Part shown: positions 14,835 to 22,660 of the stretch, piece by piece
Layout of the letters: each line of letters starts with the position of its first letter
Position numbering within the stretch: the first letter of the stretch is position 1
Virus record (IMG/VR): IMGVR_UViG_3300036791_000625
Coordinates: 1 to 26,160 of that record
DNA length: 26,160 nucleotides
Reading direction: 5' to 3' (one strand)
Origin: a virus
Notes under the pieces: model-generated
Told to the model about the DNA's origin: nothing
Databases searched by the model: none
The model's input: only the letters and a program-made list of their open reading frames with translations
Made by a program: the position numbers and the translations under genes

Positions 14835-15173
14835 TCAAGTTGTGACCTGTGCCGCCGTGCGTACCGTGCCGGCCGCCACCGTCCACGTGCTGGCCCCTTG
14901 TAACTGGCAGTCCCACACCGCCGCCGCCGGCAGGGCGGCCACGTCGGCGGCGGCCAGCCACAGGGAGACCACGTTGGCCGCCATGGTGGCGGTGAAAGTA
15001 GCGATCACCGGGTCGTCGGTGGTGGCCCGCACCTCGGCCGTGGCGGTCAGGCCGGAAAGGTCGGAGGCGGTGCCGTCGGGGTTTACCACCGTGAGGTCGA
15101 GGTAAAAGTCGTCGCCGGCGTACAGGCAAAGGTTGACCTGGTCGGGCCGGGCCAGGACGGTGGTCGAGGGCAA
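14835..15173 (-). CDS. Small Ig-like virion protein (BppU-like N-terminal type)
   Basis: A 112-aa protein, probably starting at TTG 15173, one base after the protease stop; no ATG or GTG gives a sensible start. The pattern LCLYAGDDFYLDLTVVNPDGTASDLSGLTATAEVR, then PVIATFTATMAANVVSLWL and AVWDCQLQ, fits the beta-sandwich found in phage baseplate upper proteins and head decorations. It could pair with the next gene as one structural unit. The role is uncertain. Confidence 0.72.
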   Translation of the reverse strand: MPSTTVLARPDQVNLCLYAGDDFYLDLTVVNPDGTASDLSGLTATAEVRATTDDPVIATFTATMAANVVSLWLAAADVAALPAAAVWDCQLQGASTWTVAAGTVRTAAQVTT

Positions 15174-15174
15174 G

Positions 15175-15780
15175 CTACCGGCGCAACTTGGCCAGCTCGC
15201 GCCGCCAGGCGTCGGCCTTGGACTCGCCCCGGGGCCGGGGCCGTTCGGCCGTGCGCACCTGGGTTATCTCGGCGTTGCCGAACGCCGGCGTCGGCGTCAG
15301 GCTCACCTCGAGCAGGCGCGACTCTTCGCGGGTGACGCGGTCCATATGTTCGGGGCCGAGCTCGGGCGCCCAGTCGTCGACGTACTGCCAGCGGGACTTG
15401 ATGGGGCTAAACCCAATGCTCAGGTAACCGAGGTCGCCCGAGTTGGCCAAGGTGGCCGCTTGCTGGGCGTCGTGGGTCTCGTTGAGGCGCCATACGCCGT
15501 GCAGGCCGTCGTCGCGGCTGTCCCATGATTCGGACACGCCGACCGGCCACGACCGGTTGTTATGGAACAACAGCAGGGGCAGGCCTTTGCCGGTGCCGTT
15601 CTTGGTCGTCAGGTCGAGCGAGCCGCGCTCGTGCTGCTCGAGGAACCACCCGACGTCGGCCCATTCGTCATAGGGCACGGCCCGGCCCTCGAGGTACTTG
15701 TAGGGCTTGCCCACCAGCTGGGTGTCTCGCAGCTGCATCGGCACCTCGTATATGCGCCGTTCAGGCGCCTCGGTACTCAA
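15175..15780 (-). CDS. Prohead maturation protease
   Basis: A 201-aa serine protease of the HK97 (U35/S78-like) family that cleaves the capsid delta domain and itself during head maturation. The likely start is TTG 15780, sharing TTGA with the portal stop and with GGAGG about 11 nt upstream; ATG 15738 is an alternative. Motifs: YLEGRAVPYDEWADVGWFLEQ at the N-terminus, catalytic His in LLLFHNNRSWPVG, and Ser in LGYLSIGFSP. The C-terminus is basic (AWRRELAKLRR), as often seen. A longer frame reaching 16257 is a shadow of the portal gene. Confidence 0.92.
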   Translation of the reverse strand: MSTEAPERRIYEVPMQLRDTQLVGKPYKYLEGRAVPYDEWADVGWFLEQHERGSLDLTTKNGTGKGLPLLLFHNNRSWPVGVSESWDSRDDGLHGVWRLNETHDAQQAATLANSGDLGYLSIGFSPIKSRWQYVDDWAPELGPEHMDRVTREESRLLEVSLTPTPAFGNAEITQVRTAERPRPRGESKADAWRRELAKLRR

Positions 15781-17012
15781 TCGGTGTTTCCTCCTAGTTC
15801 GTCGCTGGGCAGGGGGGCGGTGTCGTCGGGCGCGGCGGGTGCGGGTGCGGCGGCGGCGGCGAGGGCCGCCGGCGGCGGCCCGGGCTCGTTGTCGATGGCG
15901 GCCAGGGGCGTGCCGACCAACATCTGCCAGGCCGCGTCGGAGGTCATAATGCCGGCGTTTACCAGCGTCGACAGGGCGGTAGCGGTGGTGGGCAGGTCCT
16001 CGGCCAATAGCTTGGACCGGTCGAAACGGACCAGCTGGCCGCGCGGCAGCCAGGCCTGGGACCAGACCTGTTCGAAGTCGGCCAGCACGGGCTCGATCGA
16101 GGTGCGCAGGATCTGCTGGTACTGGGGCGCCGCCGTCTTGTAGGTCATGCCCTGTACGGCGGCGCCGAGCCAGTAGGAATCGAGGTTGAACATATTGGCG
16201 ATGTCGGTGAGGGTCATCTTGCGGGCCTCGACCATCTGGGTGTCGGTCGGGCTCCACGCCAGCGGGATGACCTGGGTGCCGTTGGGCAGGATGGCGGGCT
16301 CACGGGTGGGGCCGCCGAACTTGGCCAGCCAATTGCCCTTAGCCTCGTCGGCCACGTCCTGGGTCAGCGTGGCCTGGGGCGTGATGATGGCTACCGAGGG
16401 CACGGCGCCGCCGCTAAGGGCCGAGCGCTCGTAGTCCTCCTCCATGGCCGCCCGGTCGAGGCTGGAGACGAACTCCTCGACCACGCCGACGCCCCGCACC
16501 GGGTACCAGCGGTCGACGCCCCGGGCTACGTGGATGACGTCGTCGTAGTTCAATTGCTGGCCGTAGTAGTAATACTGCACGTCGGGCACCTCGCCCGGCG
16601 TCCACGACACGTAAACCCAGTTGATGGGCAGGTACATCACGCTCAACGGGTAACCGTCGGCGCCCCGGGCCGTCACCAGCGAGATGGTGTTGCCCGACAG
16701 CAGGTAGTCCTCGACCGAGGCCATCACGTAGCGCGACCGGGGCCACACCAGGCGCGGGTCGGGCGAGTCCAGGAACGGCGGCCGGGGCAAGGGCTGGCCG
16801 CTACGGTAGGCGTCCATGGGCATTTGCTTGGTCATCCCGCCGTACAGCTGGATGGCGCGGCCGACGGCCGGGATGCGCCGGGCGGTGGTGGCGTCGTAGA
16901 CGTAGGTACCGGGCAAACCGAAGCCGGATATGGGCGGGGGCGGGAACGTCAGGCCGTCGCGGCCCAGCACGGCGCGGCTAACCGTGAGCCCGGCCGACAT
17001 CACCGACATCAC
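15777..17012 (-). CDS. Portal protein (HK97 family)
   Basis: A 411-aa portal protein forming the dodecameric DNA gateway to which terminase and connector dock. Motifs include ARRIPAVGRAIQLYGGMTKQMP, the DYLLSGNTISLVTARG region, DDVIHVARG, and IANMFNLDSYWLGA, a well-known portal clip/stem sequence. The C-terminus is Pro/Ala-rich and acidic. Possible starts are GTG 17012, ATG 17009 and ATG 17000; the last has AGGTGA 8 nt upstream. Gene order terminase, portal, protease is standard. Confidence 0.94.
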   Translation of the reverse strand: MMSVMSAGLTVSRAVLGRDGLTFPPPPISGFGLPGTYVYDATTARRIPAVGRAIQLYGGMTKQMPMDAYRSGQPLPRPPFLDSPDPRLVWPRSRYVMASVEDYLLSGNTISLVTARGADGYPLSVMYLPINWVYVSWTPGEVPDVQYYYYGQQLNYDDVIHVARGVDRWYPVRGVGVVEEFVSSLDRAAMEEDYERSALSGGAVPSVAIITPQATLTQDVADEAKGNWLAKFGGPTREPAILPNGTQVIPLAWSPTDTQMVEARKMTLTDIANMFNLDSYWLGAAVQGMTYKTAAPQYQQILRTSIEPVLADFEQVWSQAWLPRGQLVRFDRSKLLAEDLPTTATALSTLVNAGIMTSDAAWQMLVGTPLAAIDNEPGPPPAALAAAAAPAPAAPDDTAPLPSDELGGNTD

Positions 17013-17069
17013 CTGCGACGTTAGCCCGTTCTCATATCACGAAAACTGATACAGGCTGGTCGGGCGGGA

Positions 17070-18404
17070 TCAGTAGATCTTGAACGGGCCGCTCGGCGCC
17101 CGGTGGTCCCAGGCCCACAGGGCCACGGTGGCCGCCGTGAGCGGCGCCAGGGACCCGGACGACTGGCGCCGGCCCCAGGCCCAGGCGTCGCCCAGAGCTC
17201 GCCGGGCGGCCGACGAGGCGGCGGCGTCGAGGGCCTCGTGCTGGCGGTAGCGCACCTTGGGCGGGTCCTCGATGATGGCCTCGAGCAGGCCGGCGCACGC
17301 CGCCGCGTACGGTTTGGCGGCCAGGCCCACGAGCTCGAGGCCGCCCCGTTCGGCGGCGTCGGCCACGTCCAGGGCCGGGCCGGCCTGGTCGTAAGCTAGC
17401 GCCGCCGGCCGCCACCGCTCGGCTAACTCGGTCAGGCGCTCTACCAGCCATCCAACGCCGGGCCGGTGGTCGGCGACCTCCAGGTGGGCTATGCCGGCCT
17501 CATCCCGCCAGGCTGCCACCACGGCGGCGTCGGAGCGGTCGACGGCCACGTCGAAGCCGAGGGCGAGCTCGCCCGGGCCGGGCAGGTCGGCCGGTTCTTC
17601 CTTGGCCGCCCGCCACGCCTCGAGCGGGATGACCCGGGCCGTGGCCGACACCCACCGGTTGCCGTAGGCCCGGGCGAACTCATCGGGCCCCAACATCTCG
17701 AGGGCGGCGGCGATGGCCTCGGCGCCGATGGTGCGGCCGTAGGCGGGGTGGAAAGCGGGCCAGCTTTCCTTTGCGGTGGGGTCGACGTCGTCGGGGCAGC
17801 TCCACTCGAAGTAGGCGATACCGCGCGTTCGCGCGCTACGCACGGCGGCCCGGCCGGCCTCCACCGAGCCCAGCCACCACGTCGAACTGGCGTCGCCGGC
17901 GGTCGAGACCTTCCACACCTGGGCGTTGGGCCGGGTGGCCTGGGTGGGCACGATGGCCTGGTCCAGTTGCTGGCCTTTGATGAGGTCGTAAGCCCAGCAC
18001 TCGTCGATCACGACCAGGTCCGAGACCTTGCCGTGCAGGCCGTCGGGCGTCGGCGGGAACGGACGGACCAGGCCGGCCGAGCGGCGCCAGCGCACGTGCT
18101 CGGAGCCGGCCGCCCGCCGCAGCTTGACCTCGTCGCCGAACGGCGCCAGCAAGGGCCAGTGCTCATTTAGGAGGAAGTCGACGGCGTCTTTCTGGGTCTG
18201 AAAGGTAAACCAGCACCGGGCGCGGGGCACGACCAGGGCGCGGTGCTCGAGCACGGAGCCGAACAGGGTCGTCTTGCCCGACTGGCGGGGCACGGTGACG
18301 AGGACTAGCTGGTAAGCAAACCGGCCCGTCTCGTCGACCTCGAGGGCGACGTCGGCCACCAGCTGCTGCCAGGGCATGAGCGGCTTACCGAGGGCGGCCG
18401 CCAT
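17070..18404 (-). CDS. terL: Terminase large subunit
   Basis: Packaging motor and nuclease. From ATG 18404 the protein has 444 aa: adenine-binding/Q-motif region MPWQQLVADVALEVDE, Walker A PRQSGKT (39-45), Walker B VVIDE (131-135), coupling motif near STAGDAS (167-173) and the RNase H-like nuclease opening at GFDVAVDRSD (283-292). The open frame extends to TTG 18569, but that extension overlaps terS by 134 bp and is Pro/Ser-rich in the manner of a shadow, so it is rejected. No ATG, GTG or TTG lies between terS and 18404, and no clear ribosome-binding site precedes it, so the start is the uncertain part. Confidence 0.95.
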   Translation of the reverse strand: MAAALGKPLMPWQQLVADVALEVDETGRFAYQLVLVTVPRQSGKTTLFGSVLEHRALVVPRARCWFTFQTQKDAVDFLLNEHWPLLAPFGDEVKLRRAAGSEHVRWRRSAGLVRPFPPTPDGLHGKVSDLVVIDECWAYDLIKGQQLDQAIVPTQATRPNAQVWKVSTAGDASSTWWLGSVEAGRAAVRSARTRGIAYFEWSCPDDVDPTAKESWPAFHPAYGRTIGAEAIAAALEMLGPDEFARAYGNRWVSATARVIPLEAWRAAKEEPADLPGPGELALGFDVAVDRSDAAVVAAWRDEAGIAHLEVADHRPGVGWLVERLTELAERWRPAALAYDQAGPALDVADAAERGGLELVGLAAKPYAAACAGLLEAIIEDPPKVRYRQHEALDAAASSAARRALGDAWAWGRRQSSGSLAPLTAATVALWAWDHRAPSGPFKIY

Positions 18405-18435
18405 CTTGCCCAGCGCCGGGCCGAAGGTGGCGCGG

Positions 18436-18738
18436 CTAGGTGTCCGCGGTGTCGCTAGTGCTGGGCTTGGCGAGCTCGGCGAAGAGGGCTTCGAGGGTGT
18501 CGGGCGCCTTGGCCTGGCCGGCGGTGAGGCCGGCGCTTTCACGGAGCTCGAGATAGCCACGGTTGGCAACGGTTATGAGCTCGGGGTCACAGGCCGTCTC
18601 GGCCAGGTCGACGGCGTGGGCCTGGGCCCGGAGGGCGGCCCGCTCACCGGGGCCGATGTCGCGCCGCTCGGATAGGTCCCGCTCGAGCGCCCGTTCGACC
18701 CGGCGCCTATCGCGGGTATCTCGTCGCCTTTCACTCAC
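18436..18738 (-). CDS. terS: Terminase small subunit-like protein
   Basis: A 100-aa protein from GTG 18738. The N-terminus is strongly basic (SERRRDTRDRRRVERALERDL) and the rest helical and acidic, ending in a loose STSDTADT tail. This fits a small terminase that recognises phage DNA and loads TerL. Place between HNH and TerL is the typical one. The first ATG is absent and the upstream ribosome-binding site is weak, so translation may be coupled to something upstream or low. Confidence 0.72.
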   Translation of the reverse strand: MSERRRDTRDRRRVERALERDLSERRDIGPGERAALRAQAHAVDLAETACDPELITVANRGYLELRESAGLTAGQAKAPDTLEALFAELAKPSTSDTADT

Positions 18739-18977
18739 CGATCAAAGCCACTCGGGGCCGACCAGGCCGGATCCGGCGGATCCCGAAAGAAAAACACAAA
18801 AGCGTTCGGGGTGGAAAAGATTTTTTCTCCCAAAAAATGGTGGTCATTTTCCACACTTTTTGCCAACTTTCAACTTTCCAACTTTTCCAACCTTGAACTT
18901 GAAAGTTTCAGTTTCAAATTTCAAATTTGCCAGCGCTAGCCGCGCCGGTGGCGCGGCGCCGACGCGCGGAGCGCGGG
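18739..18977 (-). promoter_or_regulatory. AT-rich repeat block upstream of terS (cos/pac/promoter candidate)
   Basis: This 239-bp gap is far richer in A and T than its surroundings. It holds near-tandem copies of CAACTTT(C) at about 18863-18890, TTTCAA/TTGAAA inverted elements, a 15-bp palindrome CAAATTTCAAATTTG at 18915-18929, a TGAAA-G-TTTCA element at 18900-18910, and a 12-bp perfect palindrome GCCGGATCCGGC at 18766-18777, 28 bp before terS. It may be the packaging start (cos or pac), the late promoter, or an origin. No coding potential is evident. Function is an inference from position and composition. Confidence 0.55.
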
Positions 18978-19256
18978 TCACAGCCTGCTGACATAACGCG
19001 CCTCGGTCGTGAGGTAGCGGCGCGCGTTGGTCCGCTCGGCGCCGCCGGCCGAGTTGCAAGCGCGGCACGATGCGCGCAGGTTGCGCGCATCCCACATCGG
19101 GCCGCCGTCGGCGCGAGGGATTGTATGGTCGACACACGTTGCAAATTTCGAGCAGCGTGGGCCGCGGACCTGGCACAGCCAACCGTCCCGGTCGAGCACG
19201 GCCAGGCGTAGCCGTTTCCATGCTGGCGTACTGAGTCGAGCATCGGCGGCGGGCAT
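18978..19256 (-). CDS. HNH endonuclease of the packaging module
   Basis: A 92-aa HNH nuclease from ATG 19256. The motif set is CQVRGPRCSKFATCVDHTIPRADGGP followed by WDARNLRASCRACNSAGG: DH, the Asn of RNL and the final CxxCN supply the His-Asn-His/zinc site. Such compact HNH proteins next to terminase genes are a known part of the packaging motors of many HK97-like phages, where they assist TerL in cos cleavage. It is separated from terS by the AT-rich spacer. Note that it is unrelated in type to the plus-strand HNH gene at 2671-3234. Confidence 0.9.
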   Translation of the reverse strand: MPAADARLSTPAWKRLRLAVLDRDGWLCQVRGPRCSKFATCVDHTIPRADGGPMWDARNLRASCRACNSAGGAERTNARRYLTTEARYVSRL

Positions 19257-19260
19257 CGGT

Positions 19261-19827
19261 TCAGTCTGCCCTCATAGCCCCGACTGGAGCGTGGGCGTGT
19301 TCATGGCCGAAGTACCGGAGCAACCAGCCCCGCAACTGCTCAGGTCGTAGCCGCTTGATAAGCCTCGGGCTCCGGTAGCCGGCGATTACTTCCACTATGA
19401 CCACGGTCGACGGTTCGGGCCGCGGGCCGGGCGCGCCACAACCACCGCACGCCACCGGCCAATGCCGTAACGGTGTCGGCACGTCGGCGTCATACCGAAC
19501 GATCAACGGCCGTAACGCACGGCCACGACAGACAGCACGCAATGTGTGACGGTCGGCGCTCGAGGCCTCTGCCAACCTGGCCTTGGCCTCGACCTTGCAC
19601 CACAAACCAAGGTCATCGCGCACCGTCGGGTCGAAGGTCCGCAGTATGCCATCGTCGGCGCAATAGACAACGCCGTTATGACCGGCGGGCAGGTTCTCGC
19701 GGCACCATTGGTCCCATGGGTCGAGGCTGGACGCTCGGCCGCGCCAGCGACCACCGGTGATGCTGAGCCGGCGAACATGCTCGACCTCCGACCATTCGAG
19801 GCCACAAATGCACTGCCACTCACGCAC
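19261..19827 (-). CDS. Cysteine-rich hypothetical protein coupled to the methyltransferase
   Basis: A 188-aa protein from GTG 19827, overlapping the methyltransferase stop by 8 bp. It has CICG near the N-terminus and CGGCG about residue 133, which could bind zinc, and Trp-rich segments such as EWQCICGLEW and WDQWCREN. No catalytic motif is recognised. The exact overlap and unbroken 188 codons support a real gene; a longer frame up to 19911 lies inside the methyltransferase. Its place suggests a partner of the methyltransferase or an early regulator. Confidence 0.65.
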   Translation of the reverse strand: MREWQCICGLEWSEVEHVRRLSITGGRWRGRASSLDPWDQWCRENLPAGHNGVVYCADDGILRTFDPTVRDDLGLWCKVEAKARLAEASSADRHTLRAVCRGRALRPLIVRYDADVPTPLRHWPVACGGCGAPGPRPEPSTVVIVEVIAGYRSPRLIKRLRPEQLRGWLLRYFGHEHAHAPVGAMRAD

Positions 19828-20905
19828 AACCGAGCCGTTCACAACATCCGAGGAAGCGACCGTGATCGGCTTCGACACCGATGAAGCGCCGGCCCGTACT
19901 GAGCGCGGCAACGCCGTAGGTGCCGGTGCCGGCGAAGGGGTCGAGCACTAAACCGTTGTCGGGCGCCAGGTTGTCGACCAATTGCGCCGCCGGTTCGCTG
20001 GCTTGCTCCCATCGGTAGCGCGTCTTTGATTGCCCCACGCCGTCCAGCATGTCGATGTGCCAGTCGACGCGCCCGGATGGCCAGGGCCCGTTAGAGAACG
20101 CCAGCCACGGTTTCCATGCTTCGCACACATGGCGGGCGAGTATGCGAGCGTTCGCCCCGGGGAGCGGTTGGCAGTAGACCCAACCGTAAGACAGGTGTTC
20201 GGCCAAGCGTTCGACGACATCGGGCAGATTGATCCGGCCCGACAAGGCGACAAGGATCCCCTGAGGTTTCAGGGTTCGCGCCGCCAGCTCGGCGAGCTCC
20301 GACCAAAGGGGCAACGACTCGCTTGGGTACGGCGGGTCGGTGACGATCAGGTCGACCGAGGCGTCGGCGATGTCGGCGCCGCGCTGCTCGAGCGGGCCGG
20401 CAAGCATTGTCCACCTTTGGCTAACGACGTCGTCGGCGTGCGCGTGCACGACGGCGCGGGCGTCGGCGTCAACCTGGCGCGCCTGGTTGCGTTTGGCGAT
20501 TTGTAGCAATGAGTCGCGGCTTAGCTCGCGGTCCCTGGCGCTCGCCAGCGCGGCCTGCTCGAGGATTGCCGCCTCGTCGTACAGGGCGGCGATGGTGCGG
20601 GCTTCGGAAAGGCGTGGCGCCGGATATGGAAACTGTTCGGAGTCCGAATAGTTTTCGGACGGCCGATGGTTTGCCCGGTAGACGCCGGCGGCGACGCCGT
20701 CACGGTGCAGCTCGACCAAGCGGAGCTCGGCGCGCAGCTTGACGGTGGTGGCGTGGTTGACCGACGCCGTACCAAGGCCGGCCATCTTCGCCATTACGCG
20801 CGCCTTCTCGCCAATGGTGATGAGCTCGACCGCTTGGTCGGCCGTAGCGACCTCGGCGAGCATCCTCTCGGCGCGTGAAAGTTGTTCGAGCGGCGTCTCG
20901 GTCAT
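19820..20905 (-). CDS. DNA methyltransferase, beta class, with N-terminal helical domain
   Basis: A 361-aa protein from ATG 20905. Motif IV DPPY is at 190-193 (IVTDPPYPSE) and motif I DPFAGTGTYG near 318, the order of beta-class N6-adenine/N4-cytosine methyltransferases. The N-terminal 165 residues are helical (RAERMLAEVATADQAVELI, AKMAGLGTASVNHATTVKLRAE), a domain I associate with actinobacterial phage and plasmid methyltransferases. No restriction enzyme is nearby, so an anti-restriction or regulatory role is more likely than R-M. The longer frame upstream of 20905 overlaps a small ORF and is rejected. Confidence 0.88.
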   Translation of the reverse strand: MTETPLEQLSRAERMLAEVATADQAVELITIGEKARVMAKMAGLGTASVNHATTVKLRAELRLVELHRDGVAAGVYRANHRPSENYSDSEQFPYPAPRLSEARTIAALYDEAAILEQAALASARDRELSRDSLLQIAKRNQARQVDADARAVVHAHADDVVSQRWTMLAGPLEQRGADIADASVDLIVTDPPYPSESLPLWSELAELAARTLKPQGILVALSGRINLPDVVERLAEHLSYGWVYCQPLPGANARILARHVCEAWKPWLAFSNGPWPSGRVDWHIDMLDGVGQSKTRYRWEQASEPAAQLVDNLAPDNGLVLDPFAGTGTYGVAALSTGRRFIGVEADHGRFLGCCERLGCA

Positions 20906-21060
20906 GTTGTCAACCTGCCCGAACGTCTCAAACGGGCGTACAACGGCCTCAGACGGGACGTTGCGCAAACACGCAGGTCGCCGTGGCGGTGGGTCATTGG
21001 GGTAGCCGAACCGTCGCGATCGGGGACGTGGGTGGCGACGGGCAGGCGTAGCGATGCCAT
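20902..21060 (-). CDS. 52-aa basic micro-ORF bridging two genes
   Basis: An ORF of 52 codons starts at ATG 21060, sharing one base with the stop of the upstream gene (TGATG), and ends in ATGA with the methyltransferase start. It therefore fills the gap exactly. The peptide is basic and His/Arg-rich with no recognised motif. Overlap at both ends matches its neighbours and is the main support. It could also be a translation bridge with no stable product. Confidence 0.45.
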   Translation of the reverse strand: MASLRLPVATHVPDRDGSATPMTHRHGDLRVCATSRLRPLYARLRRSGRLTT

Positions 21061-21257
21061 CAGGCCGGCGCCGCCTCGGTCGTAACGCCGTCGTCAGGTT
21101 TCGGCGCGAAACTGCGCGCACTTTCGAAGTTGAGCCGGCCTTGGTTGGGGTCGGCTTCGCGCATCATCCGGTCCACTTCGCGCTCGAGCTCGTCGCCAGG
21201 TATGGCGCGAGCCAATGCGATCCGGCAAGAGGTGATCCACACCCGCGCTTCAGCCAT
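21060..21257 (-). CDS. 65-aa hypothetical protein
   Basis: The protein starts at ATG 21257, overlapping the HTH gene's last codons, with GGAGAG upstream. An amphipathic N-terminal helix (ARVWITSCRIALARAIP) and a charged segment (GDELEREVDRMMREADP) lead to a polar C-terminus. No family is recognised. The longer frame reaching 21395 is the shadow of the HTH gene. It sits in the tightly packed early operon. Confidence 0.65.
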   Translation of the reverse strand: MAEARVWITSCRIALARAIPGDELEREVDRMMREADPNQGRLNFESARSFAPKPDDGVTTEAAPA

Positions 21258-21756
21258 CCCAGAGCTCTCCTTTCGCCTCCGCGCTCGCCCGGGCGATCTT
21301 GACGAGCGAGTCATACAACGGGCCGCTCGGCGCCGGGTCGTCAACGACATAGGCGACGCCGTTCGCCCGTAGGGTGAGCGGCACGGCGTCGCCATCCTTC
21401 TCTTTTCTCCTTAAAGATCCTTCTGTTCGCGTGGGCGCGCGACCATTTGGTCGTAATCGCGCGATCTCAGGTGTCGCAAACGCGCGAACTGCTCGCGCGT
21501 GGACGCGCGAACTGAGGTGCCACGAGCGACCGTTCCGGCCGACCGTTTCGGCCGTGATGTAGCCCGCCGACATGGCGCGCTGTAGAGCTCGCCAGGCCGT
21601 CCCGTACGAAACTTCACAATCGTTGGCGATGCGCTCGATCGAGACTCGAGCGGCGCCGGACATATCAGCTCGACAGGCCAGGATGACGACGACTTGCTTG
21701 GCGGTGCGGTCGAGCTCGTGGACCTCGAGGGCGGCCATGACGGCGGCGATGTTCAT
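21250..21756 (-). CDS. Winged HTH DNA-binding protein (replication/regulation candidate)
   Basis: A 168-aa protein from ATG 21756. Residues 10-85 form a winged helix-turn-helix: LDRTAKQVVVILACRAD, SIERIANDCEVSYGTAWRALQRAMSAGYI and a short wing. This pattern resembles the N-terminal domains of phage replication initiators (O-like/DnaD-like) and of regulators. Only a disordered basic linker and a short C-terminal part follow, with no primase or helicase domain. It is the best candidate in the genome for an origin-binding protein. Confidence 0.8.
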   Translation of the reverse strand: MNIAAVMAALEVHELDRTAKQVVVILACRADMSGAARVSIERIANDCEVSYGTAWRALQRAMSAGYITAETVGRNGRSWHLSSRVHARAVRAFATPEIARLRPNGRAPTRTEGSLRRKEKDGDAVPLTLRANGVAYVVDDPAPSGPLYDSLVKIARASAEAKGELWDG

Positions 21757-21777
21757 GCCAGCTTGACGGAATGGGCC

Positions 21778-22041
21778 TTATCGGCGGTCACGCTGCCGCC
21801 TCCACTGGTTGGCTTCAGGACACGTAGCGAAGTGGGAGCGGTACAGAGGCCCGCCTGGTTCCCTTAGCTTGCGCGGCAAGACGATGGCTTCGGTCCGCGA
21901 ATGATTGAGCGAGATCGTGCCCTTAGAGTGCGGTTCAGCGTCAACCGGCATGGCCTTACCGCTTGGGATCATCCTTACCCAGTGAACGTTGGCACCGCAT
22001 GATCGGCACTTGACAGAAGCGGCGTTATCGGCGTTAGACAT
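21778..22041 (-). CDS. Small zinc-finger-like protein
   Basis: An 87-aa protein from ATG 22041, overlapping the upstream gene by 8 bp. CRSCGANVHWVRMIPSGKAMPVDAEP is a pattern seen in many actinophage early proteins, with one CxxC and a second potential zinc site from His/Cys near the C-terminus (HFATCPE). Probably a single zinc-ribbon that binds nucleic acid or protein. Precise role unknown. Confidence 0.8.
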   Translation of the reverse strand: MSNADNAASVKCRSCGANVHWVRMIPSGKAMPVDAEPHSKGTISLNHSRTEAIVLPRKLREPGGPLYRSHFATCPEANQWRRQRDRR

Positions 22042-22327
22042 GCCGCTTGCCGTGACTCCGGCGATAAGCCTCGCGGCTTACTTCCAGGCATGAGCGGCAG
22101 GACCAGCGCCAAACGTGTTCAGGGGGTCCAGACGGGCACTCGACCCAAGCCGCGCCCCCACACCGCCAACAGACCGCGTCGGTGTGGCATTCGGCCGCCT
22201 TGGGTCGACCGCATTCCTTACAAGCCCCTTCGATTGGGATGCAAAGCGGGTTGCCTGGATGGCACTGCACGAAGCGGTTCACGTAGCGGTGCAACTTGAC
22301 AGAAGAGGGGTTATCGGCCATGTTCAC
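22034..22327 (-). CDS. Cysteine-rich zinc-ribbon protein
   Basis: A 97-aa protein, starting at GTG 22327 (GTGA overlap) or ATG 22321. Several Cys pairs are visible: CKEC, CWRC and CRSC, with other Cys/His between them (CHPGNPLC, ECHTDAVC). It could bind two or three zinc ions. It occurs in a series of two zinc-finger-like genes, possibly from duplication, since both carry an MADNPSSVK/SNADNAASVK-like N-terminus. Confidence 0.75.
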   Translation of the reverse strand: MNMADNPSSVKLHRYVNRFVQCHPGNPLCIPIEGACKECGRPKAAECHTDAVCWRCGGAAWVECPSGPPEHVWRWSCRSCLEVSREAYRRSHGKRHV

Positions 22328-22647
22328 CGCGCCTCGTCCATGACGCGTAGCAGGTAGTCCAGGCGCCCGGCGGCGGCGCGCACGGCCTTCGCGAGGTTGT
22401 CGTCGTCAAGCTGCGAGGCGGTCTCGAGCGAGTACGACGGCACGGCGGCGAGCGAGACGTACTCGGCGTTTATGGCCGCCATTAACTTCATTAGGTCGTC
22501 GCGCCTAGAGCGCACGGGCTCGCCGGCGTGCCGGCGGTCGAGGTCGCGTTGGTAGTCCCGGTGCCCTTCCTTGCAGCGCTCGCACGGTGGTTCGCCGCGC
22601 CGTAGGTGGGCGTTATAGCCGCTATGCGAGCCGCACGGGATCGTCAC
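22324..22647 (-). CDS. Small Cys/His protein of the early operon
   Basis: A 107-aa protein from GTG 22647. The N-terminus IPCGSHSGYNAHLRRGEPPCERCKEGHRDYQRD follows a pattern common to actinobacterial phage proteins, where a Cys/His set and a basic helix suggest nucleic-acid binding. The C-terminal 60 residues are helical (LMKLMAAINAEYVSLAAVP, KAVRAAAGRLDYLLRVMDEA). The longer frame to 22713 overlaps the small membrane ORF and is rejected. Function unknown. Confidence 0.75.
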   Translation of the reverse strand: MTIPCGSHSGYNAHLRRGEPPCERCKEGHRDYQRDLDRRHAGEPVRSRRDDLMKLMAAINAEYVSLAAVPSYSLETASQLDDDNLAKAVRAAAGRLDYLLRVMDEAR

Positions 22648-22660
22648 GACGCCCGAGCGG

